A stretch of 64,000 bases of DNA from Ornithinibacillus sp047228935 (GCF_047228935.1 NZ_JBFEGG010000001.1:1468870-1532869), one strand, 5' to 3'. Numbered from the stretch's first letter, positions 25,587 through 34,388 are shown. Notes: generated by a model from the letters alone, not told the origin. Translations and numbers: made by a program.

Positions 25587-26543
25587 ATGTCAAAAACTTA
25601 TGAATTAAATCCTACTTCAGAGACTTTACACGGATTTTTCAGTAAAGATTTAAACCCTTCATTAACCATTCAATCAGGAGATACTGTTATTTACCAAACA
25701 TTAGATTCAGCTTGGGGACTAGAAAAGCGTCATGCTCCCGGAGAACAACGAAAGCGATTTACAGACCTTAAGCCCGAGCGTCAATCCAATCAGTTCGGCC
25801 ATGCCTTAGTTGGCCCTGTATATATTAACCAAGCTTCCCCCGGTGATACTTTAGAAATAAAAATCAATGAAATTATTCCAGGCTCATGGGGGTGGACTTC
25901 TGCAGGAGGGTTTCCAAGCTACTGGAATAAAAAGCTAGGATTAGAACAAGCGAAAGAAGTAATATTAGATTTTAAACTAGAGGTTGATAAAATGGTAGGA
26001 AAAAGTCAATTTGGTAATTTTGACTTTAGTGTAACATTACGCCCATTTATGGGTGTTATGGGTATGCCACCCATGATGGATGGTCAACACTCTACTTTTG
26101 TTCCTCGAGATAGTGGCGGTAATATTGACTGTAAAGAATTACAAGCTGGAAGCACATTGTATTTACCGGTATCGGTTGAAGGTGGACTCTTTTCTACGGG
26201 AGATGGTCACGCGGTTCAAGGAGATGGTGAAGTCGCAGGTCCTGCATTGGAGTGTCCAATGGAACGTGTTAGTTTAACGTTTAACGTCAGAGAAGATATA
26301 AAAATTCACAGACCAAGAGCAAAAACCAATTCTGGATGGATTACTATGGCTTTTCATGCAGACTTAGATGAAGCAATGTGGTTAGCCTTAAGTGATATGC
26401 TGGATTTGATGGCCGAACTATACAATATTACTAGGACAGAAGCTTACGCTTACGCTACTATGGTTGTTGACCTTAAAATAACTCAAATAGTTAATTCGGT
26501 TAAGGGGGTACATGCCTATTTGCCCTTTGACGCTTTAAGATAA
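25587..26543 (+). CDS. Acetamidase/formamidase family protein
   Basis: A 318-residue FmdA/AmdA-family amidohydrolase, a class that hydrolyses short amides such as formamide or acetamide to ammonia and the acid. Recognisable segments are GPVYINQASPGDTLEIKI, FMGVMGMPP, FVPRDSGGNIDCKEL and GLFSTGDGHAVQGDGEVAGP; the last carries the metal/active-site residues of the family. The ATG at 25587 follows GGAGG; the frame extends 32 codons upstream without support. It begins a block that interrupts the conserved rpsD-tyrS order. Substrate unknown. Confidence 0.88.
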   Translation: MSKTYELNPTSETLHGFFSKDLNPSLTIQSGDTVIYQTLDSAWGLEKRHAPGEQRKRFTDLKPERQSNQFGHALVGPVYINQASPGDTLEIKINEIIPGSWGWTSAGGFPSYWNKKLGLEQAKEVILDFKLEVDKMVGKSQFGNFDFSVTLRPFMGVMGMPPMMDGQHSTFVPRDSGGNIDCKELQAGSTLYLPVSVEGGLFSTGDGHAVQGDGEVAGPALECPMERVSLTFNVREDIKIHRPRAKTNSGWITMAFHADLDEAMWLALSDMLDLMAELYNITRTEAYAYATMVVDLKITQIVNSVKGVHAYLPFDALR

Positions 26544-26694
26544 TAAATAAATCCATTAATCTTTTGCAATACACAATCGTAACAAAATCAATTTTATTAC
26601 TAGACACACTTCAATTTCACTTCAATGCAGTTCTTTTTGTATCGGGCGAATTAAATTATTATTAATAATTTTATTAAAATATAGGAGTGATTAT

Positions 26695-27384
26695 ATGAAA
26701 TCTTTCGCAGAACAAATAAACATAAACGGAAATACTTTTCAGTATAGAGAATGTGGTGATCCTCTAGCACTACCAATAGTTGCGCTACACTCACTGGGGA
26801 CTAGTTCAGATTCTTGGAATGAGGTAGCTACTAGATTGGGAGAAAAATTCCGCTTTCTTGCTTTAGACCAAAGAGGTCATGGAGAAAGCTCAAGAACAAA
26901 TACGTATTCTTTTGAAGAAATGTGTGAAGACCTGCTTCTATTCGTTAACGCTTTGAAACTGGAACGTTTTATTCTTATTGGTCATTCAATGGGTGGGACA
27001 GTATCCTATCTTTTCGCACAACAATATACTTCGAGACTAGAAAAATTAGTAATTGTTGATACACCTCCACCAGTTCCCGATAAACCAATTGAAATTCCAC
27101 CTGAACCAGAACAACCCTTACCATTTGATTGGAAAGTAGTTCAGGCAATTATGGGGCAATTAAATCAACCGAAACCAGAGTGGTGGGAAAACTTGCCGAA
27201 AATTTCTACGCCATCGTTAGTTATTGGAGGTAGTTTAAGTAACATTTCACAAGACAAGTTACGAGAAGTTTCTGAACTTATTCCTGATTGTAAAATGGTT
27301 ACAATTGACGGTGCTGGTCATCATGTCCATCGTGATAATTTATCAGAATTTATTTCCATAGTTACGGAATATCTTAATAGTTAA
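26695..27384 (+). CDS. Alpha/beta-fold hydrolase
   Basis: A 229-residue alpha/beta hydrolase with oxyanion segment ALHSLGTSSDSW, nucleophile elbow GHSMGG (Ser nucleophile) and catalytic His in GAGHHVHRDN. It is shorter than typical family members because the cap between strands 6 and 7 is reduced to a proline-rich segment (PPPVPDKPIEIPPEPEQPL). The 150-base gap after the amidase gene has no terminator, so the two may be cotranscribed. Substrate not predictable. A repeat element follows seven bases after the stop. Confidence 0.85.
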   Translation: MKSFAEQININGNTFQYRECGDPLALPIVALHSLGTSSDSWNEVATRLGEKFRFLALDQRGHGESSRTNTYSFEEMCEDLLLFVNALKLERFILIGHSMGGTVSYLFAQQYTSRLEKLVIVDTPPPVPDKPIEIPPEPEQPLPFDWKVVQAIMGQLNQPKPEWWENLPKISTPSLVIGGSLSNISQDKLREVSELIPDCKMVTIDGAGHHVHRDNLSEFISIVTEYLNS

Positions 27385-27450
27385 GTTCAGAAAGAGGCTG
27401 GGACATAACAAAATTGTACAGAAGTAAAGCCGAATGATTCACCATACTAG

Positions 27451-27741
27451 CACCGGAAATATACGAAGACTCCAGCGGGAGGAAAGGCATCGGTGAGACT
27501 CCGAGTATGCACCTGCGTCTGCTAGTAATGCTACGCAGCAGGTTTCCTCGGTGCAAGGCTACAGAGAAGATTATTCAAGTAGCAGCCTGGCTCACCAGCC
27601 CCCCGCGTCAAAGAAGACACAGCGAGGTTCTTTCGAGCTGATGTCGCACTTGTACTGTGAGGTGCAAAGAAGACACTGCGAGGTCTTTTCGAGCAGATGT
27701 CGCACTTGTGCTGGAAGTGAAAGCGCAGTATATTTACGGTG
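27451..27741. mobile_element. Nested 291-bp insert with 14-bp terminal inverted repeats
   Basis: CACCGGAAATATAC at the left end and GTATATTTACGGTG at the right end are inverted repeats with 13 of 14 matches. The left third (GAAGACTCCAGCGGGAGGAA, then GGTGAGACTCCG) resembles a repeat widespread in Bacillaceae genomes. Inside are a hairpin (CTGCGT/ACGCAG) and a 56-bp tandem duplication at 27610-27716. There is no transposase, so any movement would have been in trans. Confidence 0.65.
27610..27716. repeat. Tandem duplication, 56-bp period, about two copies
   Basis: AAAGAAGACACAGCGAGG at 27610 recurs at 27666 as AAAGAAGACACTGCGAGG, and the following TTCGAGC-GATGTCGCACTTGT also repeats. The copies differ at a few positions, so the duplication is not recent or is under different drift. 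Confidence 0.8.
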
Positions 27742-27830
27742 CGTCGTAGGTGCACTACATTCGGTTATTCGTTTGACTAAAAAACTTTTGTCTCAGCCTC
27801 TTCTATACCACTATCGTTAAAAATCAATTT

Positions 27831-28886
27831 TTATACCTTACTTAACGATCCTATATATTGTAATTGGTCAGCATTAACCTTAGTTATCTCCCCTTCTAGA
27901 ATACCACTAATATCTTCTAATGTATTGGTTAGTGGTACAGAAGTTCCTTTCATTTTGGTAAAAGGCTCGGCAACAAAAAAGCTTTGCGTCAAGTATGCTT
28001 CAAGCAGTTCCCCTCGTTTATAAACTTCTTTATCAGAAGGCTGTAATTTCTCATAACCAAAAGCGCTAACTAAAAATCGCAATTCGCGATAACGACGCAT
28101 TATTTTTCTCGCCTTTTGTTGAACAATATAATGTTTATTATCTAGTTTAGCTCCTTCTTCTGTAATAACAGATGTTGAAGTCACAGGATTTACTGCAGGA
28201 AATAGTTTTCTTGACACTAATTCCGCGTCGAAGGTCACCAAGGTATCTAAAGGTCCATATGGAAGTTCTTCATCTACCGCTTCTCCAGTTTGATCAACTA
28301 GGAAAGTAGTAATGGTTTTTCCTTTTGATACCTTTAGTTCATCGATTAAAGAATAGATTTCCCCTGTGATGACTAGCGACCTATCGGCAGCCAAAATTAC
28401 ATCTTGCTTCTCATTTACGTTCATCATTTCCCTATAAACGCTCTCTGTATCATGGCAAAGAATATTTGCAGATTCTTTCACTTCTTTTAAATCAGGGCAT
28501 TCAAAGTTAGGCATTAAAAGTACCGTTATACAATCTTTTGCTTGTAACCTGTAAAATATTTCAGCCAATAGTACCAACTGCCCCATTCCTGGACGTGCCA
28601 CAAATCCGTTAATTCCACCTTTAGTAATCGGAGCTAAAAAATCCAGTACTTTAATACCCGTTTCAATCATTTGCACATCATTTCCACGAATAATTAAATC
28701 ATCGAGCTTACAATCCGCGAGTTCTGCTAAAGCAACTAATGTTCTCACTTCTGCACGTCCAACTGGTGTCTTTCCTGTACATAAATTCGAAACCGTAGCA
28801 GGGCGTAATCCCTTCTCTTTAGCTGCAATTGTTAAATTAGGAACTCGTTTTCGCAAATAGGAAACATTAAGTTTTAATTCGTCCAT
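27831..28886 (-). CDS. Helix-turn-helix protein fused to a degenerate F1-ATPase beta-like domain
   Basis: The 351-residue protein begins with a Cro/C1-type helix-turn-helix (1-68; LTIAAKEKGLRPATVSNLCTG). From residue 72 it aligns by eye with the ATP synthase beta subunit: IETGIKVLDFLAPITKGG matches the segment before the P-loop, and KLFPAVNPVTSTS matches IYPAVDPLDSTS. The C-terminal RYRELRFLVSAFG and QSFFVAEPFT match RYKELQDIIAILG and QPFFVAEVFT. The P-loop GGAGVGKT is replaced by ARPGMGQL (97-104), so the catalytic Lys and Thr are lost. The beta-barrel N-domain is replaced by the HTH. Start: ATG 28886, nine bases after GGAG. I infer a transcription regulator built on an inactive F1-like module; no target is known. 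Confidence 0.8.
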   Translation of the reverse strand: MDELKLNVSYLRKRVPNLTIAAKEKGLRPATVSNLCTGKTPVGRAEVRTLVALAELADCKLDDLIIRGNDVQMIETGIKVLDFLAPITKGGINGFVARPGMGQLVLLAEIFYRLQAKDCITVLLMPNFECPDLKEVKESANILCHDTESVYREMMNVNEKQDVILAADRSLVITGEIYSLIDELKVSKGKTITTFLVDQTGEAVDEELPYGPLDTLVTFDAELVSRKLFPAVNPVTSTSVITEEGAKLDNKHYIVQQKARKIMRRYRELRFLVSAFGYEKLQPSDKEVYKRGELLEAYLTQSFFVAEPFTKMKGTSVPLTNTLEDISGILEGEITKVNADQLQYIGSLSKV

Positions 28887-29164
28887 TCCCACATGCTCCT
28901 TCCTCAAGTATATATGTAAATTACTGGTCAAATAGAAAAGTATATCAGTTACAGCATAGAAATAATATGTTCATTTCATCATACACTATCTAGCTTACAA
29001 GAAAATCATAAAAAATCAAAACGTTCCTTGCTAATCCCCTCAATCTTCTACACTATATTTCAAACTTAATCGATGACTAAGTCTAAAAATTACAAAAACT
29101 AGTAAAATAGGCTTATTTTCATTTATTTCCACATATATTACTCTATATTAGGGGGTATTGGTTA

Positions 29165-29701
29165 ATGAAGACAGTTATCATTTCTTTGTCCTTTGTAGCG
29201 GTACTTATCGTAGGCTTTTTCGGATATTTAATTGTCTCCGATTTGATGGAAAGCGAAAAAGACGTAACTACTAACACAAATAGCATAGATGAAATAAGAG
29301 AATCTACAGGTGGATCCGTGACAGATGAACAATTGGAATCATATAAAGATAAAGGATTAAATCCATTTGGGCAAATAAAGACTATCGATGAATTAACAGA
29401 TGCCGATTATCAAGAATATATCCATGGAATGAGCCATCAAAAAGTAAAAGCAGATGAAAAATGGGGTTTCTATCAAATTAATCCTGAAAGAATTAACTGG
29501 CTTTTAGAAGGTTTGAATATTCTTGAGCTCCATCATAAAGATGTATATAGTTTCATTTTAGAAAAATGGGCAAAAGGTGATTTTTCAAGCGTTGATGATG
29601 ACCATAATACCATTTGGGAACTTCAAGGTGGCACTATAGGAAAAGCTACTGGTGTACTTACAGTTGAAGAAGAAGAGGCTTATATTAAAACTCAACAATA
29701 A
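29165..29701 (+). CDS. Small membrane-anchored protein, function unknown
   Basis: A 178-residue protein with one N-terminal membrane helix (residues 4-26) and no lipobox cysteine, so an uncleaved anchor with an extracytoplasmic domain is likely. The domain contains the segments GLNPFGQIKTIDELTDADYQ, HGMSHQKVKADEKWGFYQI and WELQGGTIGKATGVLT. Similar proteins are scattered in Bacillaceae as an uncharacterised family (possibly DUF6241; from memory and unverified). The ATG follows AGGGGG at a slightly long spacing. It ends at a shared terminator with tyrS. Confidence 0.8.
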   Translation: MKTVIISLSFVAVLIVGFFGYLIVSDLMESEKDVTTNTNSIDEIRESTGGSVTDEQLESYKDKGLNPFGQIKTIDELTDADYQEYIHGMSHQKVKADEKWGFYQINPERINWLLEGLNILELHHKDVYSFILEKWAKGDFSSVDDDHNTIWELQGGTIGKATGVLTVEEEEAYIKTQQ

Positions 29702-29709
29702 TTTTAACA

Positions 29710-29743
29710 AAAGCTGCTTAAGGAAATCATCCTTAGCAGCTTT
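29710..29743. terminator. Bidirectional terminator between the 178-residue protein gene and tyrS
   Basis: AAAGCTGCTTAAGG and CCTTAGCAGCTTT form a 12-13-bp stem. The flanking genes converge on it. Confidence 0.9.
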
Positions 29744-29747
29744 CATT

Positions 29748-31019
29748 TTAATTGTATCTAATTAAGAAATATTTCTTCTTCCCTCTTCTAACAATAGTAA
29801 ACTTATCGTCAATTCGGTCGGCTTCTGTTATAACATAATTTAAGTCTTGTTGTCTTTCACCATTAATGTAAATCGCACCATTTGTAACATCTTCTCTTGC
29901 TTGACGTTTTGAAGGTGAAATTTTTGCATTAACTAATAGATCTACTATTCCAATTGCTTCCTTACCTACTTGGAATGAAGGCACATCTTTGAAGCCTTGC
30001 TCGATTTCACTAGCAGAAAGTGATTTTAAATCTCCGCTAAATAACGATGCAGTAATTTTTTGTGCTTGTTCTACCGCTTCCTGACTATGAACCATTCTTG
30101 TCATTTCTTCCGCTAATCGTCTTTGTGCTACACGATTTTCCGGATGATTTTCTACTTCTTTTTCTAACTCGTTTAGTTCATCTTCGTTTAGGAAAGTAAA
30201 GTAACGTAAAAACTTCATTACGTCACGGTCATCGGAATTAATCCAGAATTGGTAAAACTCATATGGGCTAGTTTTTTCTGGGTCTAACCAAATAGAACCG
30301 CCTGCAGTTTTCCCAAACTTAGTACCATCTGCTTTTGTAATTAATGGTACAGTAAGTCCGAATACTTTTATTTCTTCCTCTTCATTTTCTCTAGCCCGAC
30401 GAATCAACTCCATACCTGCAGTAATATTTCCCCATTGGTCACTACCGCCGATTTGTAGAGTACAATTTTCTTGCGTATATAATTGCTGAAAATCTAATGA
30501 TTGTAAGATCATATAACTAAACTCTGTAAAAGAAATACCTTGTTCGATACGCGCAGATACTGATTCTTTAGCAAGCATGTAATTTACACCAAAATGCTTA
30601 CCTGCATCACGTAAAAAATCAATAACAGTCATACTTCCAAGCCATTCATAATTATTTCTTACAACAACTTCATTCTCGTTCTTATCTACTTCAAGAATTT
30701 TAGAAATTTGTTGTTTTAAGCTTTCACTATAGCCTTGTACCACTTCCTCTGTGTTCAACGAACGCTCAGTGGAACGTCCACTAGGGTCACCAATCATCCC
30801 AGTTCCACCACCAACTAAGGCAATTGGCTTGTGCCCGGCTTTTTGGAATCGTTTTAACATCACTAGTGGTACAAGATGTCCAATGTGTAAACTATCTGCT
30901 GTTGGGTCAAAACCGCAGTATAGTGTCACTTCATTTTCTGTTAAGTGCTTTTCTAACCCTTCTCTATCTGTAACCTGATTAATTAACCCTCTTTTTTCTA
31001 AATCCTCTAAAATATGCAT
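29748..31019 (-). CDS. tyrS: Tyrosyl-tRNA synthetase
   Basis: A 423-residue class I synthetase charging tRNA-Tyr. The HIGH motif is HIGHL within CGFDPTADSLHIGHL, KMSKS is KFGKT (in ADGTKFGKTAGGS), and the C-terminal S4-like RNA-binding domain begins near SPSKRQAREDV. I start at ATG 31019, matching the family length, not the 31070 start. It is controlled by the T-box leader just upstream. B. subtilis keeps tyrS immediately downstream of rpsD; here about 4.2 kb separates them. Confidence 0.98.
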   Translation of the reverse strand: MHILEDLEKRGLINQVTDREGLEKHLTENEVTLYCGFDPTADSLHIGHLVPLVMLKRFQKAGHKPIALVGGGTGMIGDPSGRSTERSLNTEEVVQGYSESLKQQISKILEVDKNENEVVVRNNYEWLGSMTVIDFLRDAGKHFGVNYMLAKESVSARIEQGISFTEFSYMILQSLDFQQLYTQENCTLQIGGSDQWGNITAGMELIRRARENEEEEIKVFGLTVPLITKADGTKFGKTAGGSIWLDPEKTSPYEFYQFWINSDDRDVMKFLRYFTFLNEDELNELEKEVENHPENRVAQRRLAEEMTRMVHSQEAVEQAQKITASLFSGDLKSLSASEIEQGFKDVPSFQVGKEAIGIVDLLVNAKISPSKRQAREDVTNGAIYINGERQQDLNYVITEADRIDDKFTIVRRGKKKYFLIRYN

Positions 31020-31308
31020 TCCATTCACACTCCAACTACTATATTTTCTTATAAAAATAAAAAAACCCATTCCTTATGTATATAAGGGACGAGTTTAAAC
31101 ACGCGGTACCACCCTTGTTGCAGATTGCTGCCACTTTGGGGTTGTTAACGATGACTTCACCGTCTTAATTTTACCTAATAGGCTTATTAAGAATGCTCCA
31201 GAATTGTAATTCGCATGCAAATTTATACTGGTTCCCACCAACCACCAGCTCTCTTGGATAGGGATTTGCCATACTACTATTTCTTTCATTGCTTTAATAT
31301 ATAGTATT
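31020..31308 (-). promoter_or_regulatory. Tyrosine-specific T-box leader of tyrS
   Basis: The minus-strand leader contains the T-box core AGGGTGGTACCGCG (revcomp at 31118-31131), which pairs with the uncharged tRNA acceptor end. A stem I with candidate specifier TAC in GAATTACAATTC lies upstream. A Rho-independent terminator (31066-31093 plus a T run at 31065-31054) follows and competes with the antiterminator. Uncharged tRNA-Tyr is expected to permit readthrough into tyrS. Confidence 0.93.
31066..31093 (-). terminator. Regulated terminator of the tyrS T-box
   Basis: CTCGTCCCTTAT and ATAAGGAATGGG pair around a short loop and are followed by a T7 run on the minus strand, 35 bases before the tyrS start. 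Confidence 0.85.
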
Positions 31309-31314
31309 ACACAT

Positions 31315-31343
31315 ATCATATTAAATAAAATTAAAAAATGCAA
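31315..31343 (-). promoter_or_regulatory. Sigma-A promoter of tyrS
   Basis: On the minus strand TTGCAT (31343-31338) and TATGAT (31320-31315) are 17 bases apart. The predicted start near 31308 gives the T-box transcript. Confidence 0.75.
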
Positions 31344-31384
31344 TGATTTTTTCTAAATTACTATACCTCCTTCACAGACTACTA

Positions 31385-31393
31385 TGCTATAAT
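31385..31393 (+). promoter_or_regulatory. Extended -10 promoter of the class A PBP gene
   Basis: TGCTATAAT (31385-31393) is a perfect extended -10 element; no convincing -35. It gives a leader of about 22 bases before the GTG start at 31422. Confidence 0.6.
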
Positions 31394-31421
31394 TATGCTT
31401 GGAATAATAGGAGGTTTTATC

Positions 31422-34388
31422 GTGGATTTTAAACAATTTATCCAAGAATTTGGAACCAAGGTAAAAACAGTCTGGAGCACTGGAAAGATTCAACGTGTAT
31501 CCCGAATTACATATGATGTTATCTGGAATGTTATATTATTTTTTATTGTGATAGGGATCATCGGGATGTTCTTCGGTGCAGGTATTGGGTTTGGTTACTT
31601 TGCATCTCTTGTTAAAGACGAGCCAATCCTTACATACGAAACGATGGAAAAAGATATTTATAACTATGAAGAAACATCTAAGCTCTATTTTGCTGGTGAT
31701 GTTTACATAGGGGATATTCAAGCAGATCTTCATCGTGAAGAAACAAAGTTAGAGGGTATTTCACCTACATTAAGAAATGCTGTTATTGCTACAGAAGATG
31801 AATTCTTCTATGAACATAATGGTGTTGTACCAAAAGCGATTATTCGTGCCTTAGTGCAAGAATTTACTAATTCTGAGATTAAATCTGGAGGTAGTACATT
31901 AACACAGCAGCTCATTAAAAACCAGATTTTAACCAATGAAGTTTCCTTTGAACGAAAAGCGAAAGAAATCTTATTAGCAATGCGTTTAGAGCAGTTCTTT
32001 AAAAAAGATCAAATATTGGAAGCATATTTGAATATTATCCCTTATGGACGTGGAGCTAATGGTAGAAATATTGCTGGTGTTCAAACTGCAGCTAGAGAAA
32101 TATTTGGGGTAAACGCTGACGAGGTAAATCTGCCACAAGCTGCATTTTTAGCGGGATTACCACAAAGTCCTTCCTACTACACACCATATCAAAGTGGTGG
32201 CGGCTTAAAAGATCCAGAAGGTTTAGAGCCTGGTATTAATCGGATGAAAGTAGTTCTAAGCCGGATGTATGAATTAGGAAAAATTAATGAAAAAGACTAT
32301 CAAGCTGCTCTCGAGTATGATATTGTCTCAGATTTTGTAACAGAATCAGAGACACCGATTGATAAATATCCATATTTGACATTTGAATTGGAAAAAAGAG
32401 CTAAAGAAATATTAATGTATATTCTTGCAGAAGAAGATGGTTATTCAAAAGAAGACTTAGCTGCTGATGAGGAACTATATGAACAATATCAAATCCTAGC
32501 AAATCGGGATTTACGTAGAAATGGATATAATATACATTCTACAATTGATAAAGAAATATATGATGCGTTCCAAGAAGTAGCTAAAAACTTCCAACATTAT
32601 GGACCTGATTCGACTAGACAGGTAACTGACCCTAGTACTGGGGAAATAATTACTAGTCAACGAGTAGAGGCTGGTGCAATATTAATTGAAAATTCAACAG
32701 GTAGAATTATTAGTTTCCTTGGAGGTCGTGACTTCAGCTTTGACAACCAATTAAATTATGCTACAGAGGCTAAACGTTCAAACGGTAGTACGATGAAACC
32801 TATATTGGTTTATGCACCTGCTATGGAAAAAGGTATTGTACAACCTGGGACACCGATTGCAGATATAGAAACAACGTGGCAGACACCTGGTGGTCCTTAT
32901 ACACCACAGAACTTCGATGAAAGATATCATGGTATATTGCCTGTTCGAACTCATTTAGCCAATTCTTACAATATGCCAGCTGTAAAAGTATATCGAGAAA
33001 TCATGAATGACAACCCAGTTGAACAATACTTACGAAAAATGGGAATTACTTCCATCGGTGATCATGAATATGCAAACCCTTCTCTTGCTATTGGAGGTAC
33101 ATCTACTGGTATCACAATAGAAGAAAATACAAATGCTTATGTAACATTCGCTAATGGTGGTAATTTTGTTGATGCTTTCATGATTGATAAAATCACCAAT
33201 CAAGATGGAGAAGTTATTTATGAACATAAAAGTGAACAAGTAGAGGTATTTACTGCACAGACGAGTTATTTAACTCTTGATATGATGAGAGATGTTGTTA
33301 CTCAAGGTTCAGCAGCATATCTTCCAAGTCAGTTGAAATATAAAAATGTAGATTGGGCTGGGAAAACTGGTACATCACAATTTACCCATGATGTGCATTT
33401 CGTTGGTACTAACCCTAATGTTACTATGGGGGCTTGGCTAGGATATAGAATTGGCCAATCACTAGTATGTTCTAGTTGTGAGCTTCACCATACGAATCGA
33501 AATATAAAATTGTGGGCAGAACTAATGAATGCTGCTTCAGACATTCGCCCTGAATTAGTCGCACCAACGGAAAGATTCCAAAGACCTGACGGCATTGTAT
33601 CACGTAACATTTGTGCTACATCTGGAATGATTCCTTCTGACCTATGTACTGAAGCCGGATTAGTCTCCAGTGATATTTATAATATCAACTTTGTACCGAG
33701 ACAAGTGGACGATAGTATAATCCGAGGATCATATGTACTTGTGGATGGTAAAGCAGTACTTGCAGGACCAAATACTCCACAAGAATTTGTCCAGGATGAT
33801 GGCTTATCCTTTAGTACAGATTGGTTAATTCGAAATCAATATGACAAACTGAAAGATTTAACCCAACTCTTCCCGTCCATCAGACGAGAAGCATGGGAAA
33901 AAATTAGCCTTCCTAATATAGAAGGAATTGAAACCTTAGTTAAAGACGATGGAGCTCAACCTACTGCCCCTACAACATTAGTGAATAATGGTAATCGATT
34001 ATCATGGAAAGCTTCAAACAGTAAAGATGTTATTGGATATCGAATTTACAGAGCAAGTGCTCCAGGTGAAAGATTTGAGTTAATAGGAAATTCCATTGAA
34101 ACTCAATATTCAATACCAAGTAATAAAGGAGTATACCATGTAAGAGCTGTTGATTACTTTGGTTTAGAATCATCACCTTCAAAAGAAATCGTAATCGGTG
34201 ATTTCTCAGAACCGGATGAACCGGATAAAGATAAACCGAAAGAACCACAAGAGCCAGAGGAATCAGTTGATCCTGTCGCACCTGGAAATCCTGGTGATGA
34301 ACCGGAAGAAGAGGAAGAAGAGGAAGAACCCACACCTGGGGATAATGATAATAATAACAGCGAAGAAAATGGCAATGATGCTGGATAA
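31422..34388 (+). CDS. Class A penicillin-binding protein (PBP1A family) with FN3 domain and acidic tail
   Basis: A 988-residue bifunctional peptidoglycan synthase. In order: a short cytoplasmic region, a membrane helix (about 35-60), a GT51 glycosyltransferase with catalytic Glu in ATEDEFFYEHNG and the GGSTLTQQLIKN motif, then a transpeptidase. The transpeptidase motifs are STMK (SxxK), SYN (SxN) and KTGT. A fibronectin type III-like domain follows (about 845-925) and a 65-residue tail of Asp, Glu, Pro and Asn. Start is GTG 31422, seven bases after AGGAGG. FN3 and acidic tails occur in other Bacillus PBP1 proteins. It occupies the acsA position of B. subtilis. Confidence 0.93.
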   Translation: MDFKQFIQEFGTKVKTVWSTGKIQRVSRITYDVIWNVILFFIVIGIIGMFFGAGIGFGYFASLVKDEPILTYETMEKDIYNYEETSKLYFAGDVYIGDIQADLHREETKLEGISPTLRNAVIATEDEFFYEHNGVVPKAIIRALVQEFTNSEIKSGGSTLTQQLIKNQILTNEVSFERKAKEILLAMRLEQFFKKDQILEAYLNIIPYGRGANGRNIAGVQTAAREIFGVNADEVNLPQAAFLAGLPQSPSYYTPYQSGGGLKDPEGLEPGINRMKVVLSRMYELGKINEKDYQAALEYDIVSDFVTESETPIDKYPYLTFELEKRAKEILMYILAEEDGYSKEDLAADEELYEQYQILANRDLRRNGYNIHSTIDKEIYDAFQEVAKNFQHYGPDSTRQVTDPSTGEIITSQRVEAGAILIENSTGRIISFLGGRDFSFDNQLNYATEAKRSNGSTMKPILVYAPAMEKGIVQPGTPIADIETTWQTPGGPYTPQNFDERYHGILPVRTHLANSYNMPAVKVYREIMNDNPVEQYLRKMGITSIGDHEYANPSLAIGGTSTGITIEENTNAYVTFANGGNFVDAFMIDKITNQDGEVIYEHKSEQVEVFTAQTSYLTLDMMRDVVTQGSAAYLPSQLKYKNVDWAGKTGTSQFTHDVHFVGTNPNVTMGAWLGYRIGQSLVCSSCELHHTNRNIKLWAELMNAASDIRPELVAPTERFQRPDGIVSRNICATSGMIPSDLCTEAGLVSSDIYNINFVPRQVDDSIIRGSYVLVDGKAVLAGPNTPQEFVQDDGLSFSTDWLIRNQYDKLKDLTQLFPSIRREAWEKISLPNIEGIETLVKDDGAQPTAPTTLVNNGNRLSWKASNSKDVIGYRIYRASAPGERFELIGNSIETQYSIPSNKGVYHVRAVDYFGLESSPSKEIVIGDFSEPDEPDKDKPKEPQEPEESVDPVAPGNPGDEPEEEEEEEEPTPGDNDNNNSEENGNDAG

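Larger units (their letters stand above)
27391..27802. repeat. MITE-like inverted-repeat element, interrupted form
   Basis: The outer arms AAAGAGGCTGGGACAT (27391-27406) and the right end ...TTTGTCTCAGCCTCTT are inverted copies of each other, and the flanks GCCGAAT/ATTCGGTTATTCGTTTGA correspond to the 105-bp element at 11782-11886. Compared with that copy, this one carries about 290 extra bases at its centre (27451-27741). No open frame in it looks coding. It has higher GC than its surroundings. Similar GAGGCTGGGACATAA repeats are common in Bacillaceae intergenic regions. Confidence 0.8.

Noticed and set aside
27531..27820. Open frames on both strands inside the MITE-like element
   Set aside because: Composition reflects the palindromic GC-rich repeat; no ribosome binding sites and no protein-like features.
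31095..31343. 82-codon frame on the minus strand upstream of tyrS
   Set aside because: It is translation through the T-box RNA and its promoter, with no translation signals.
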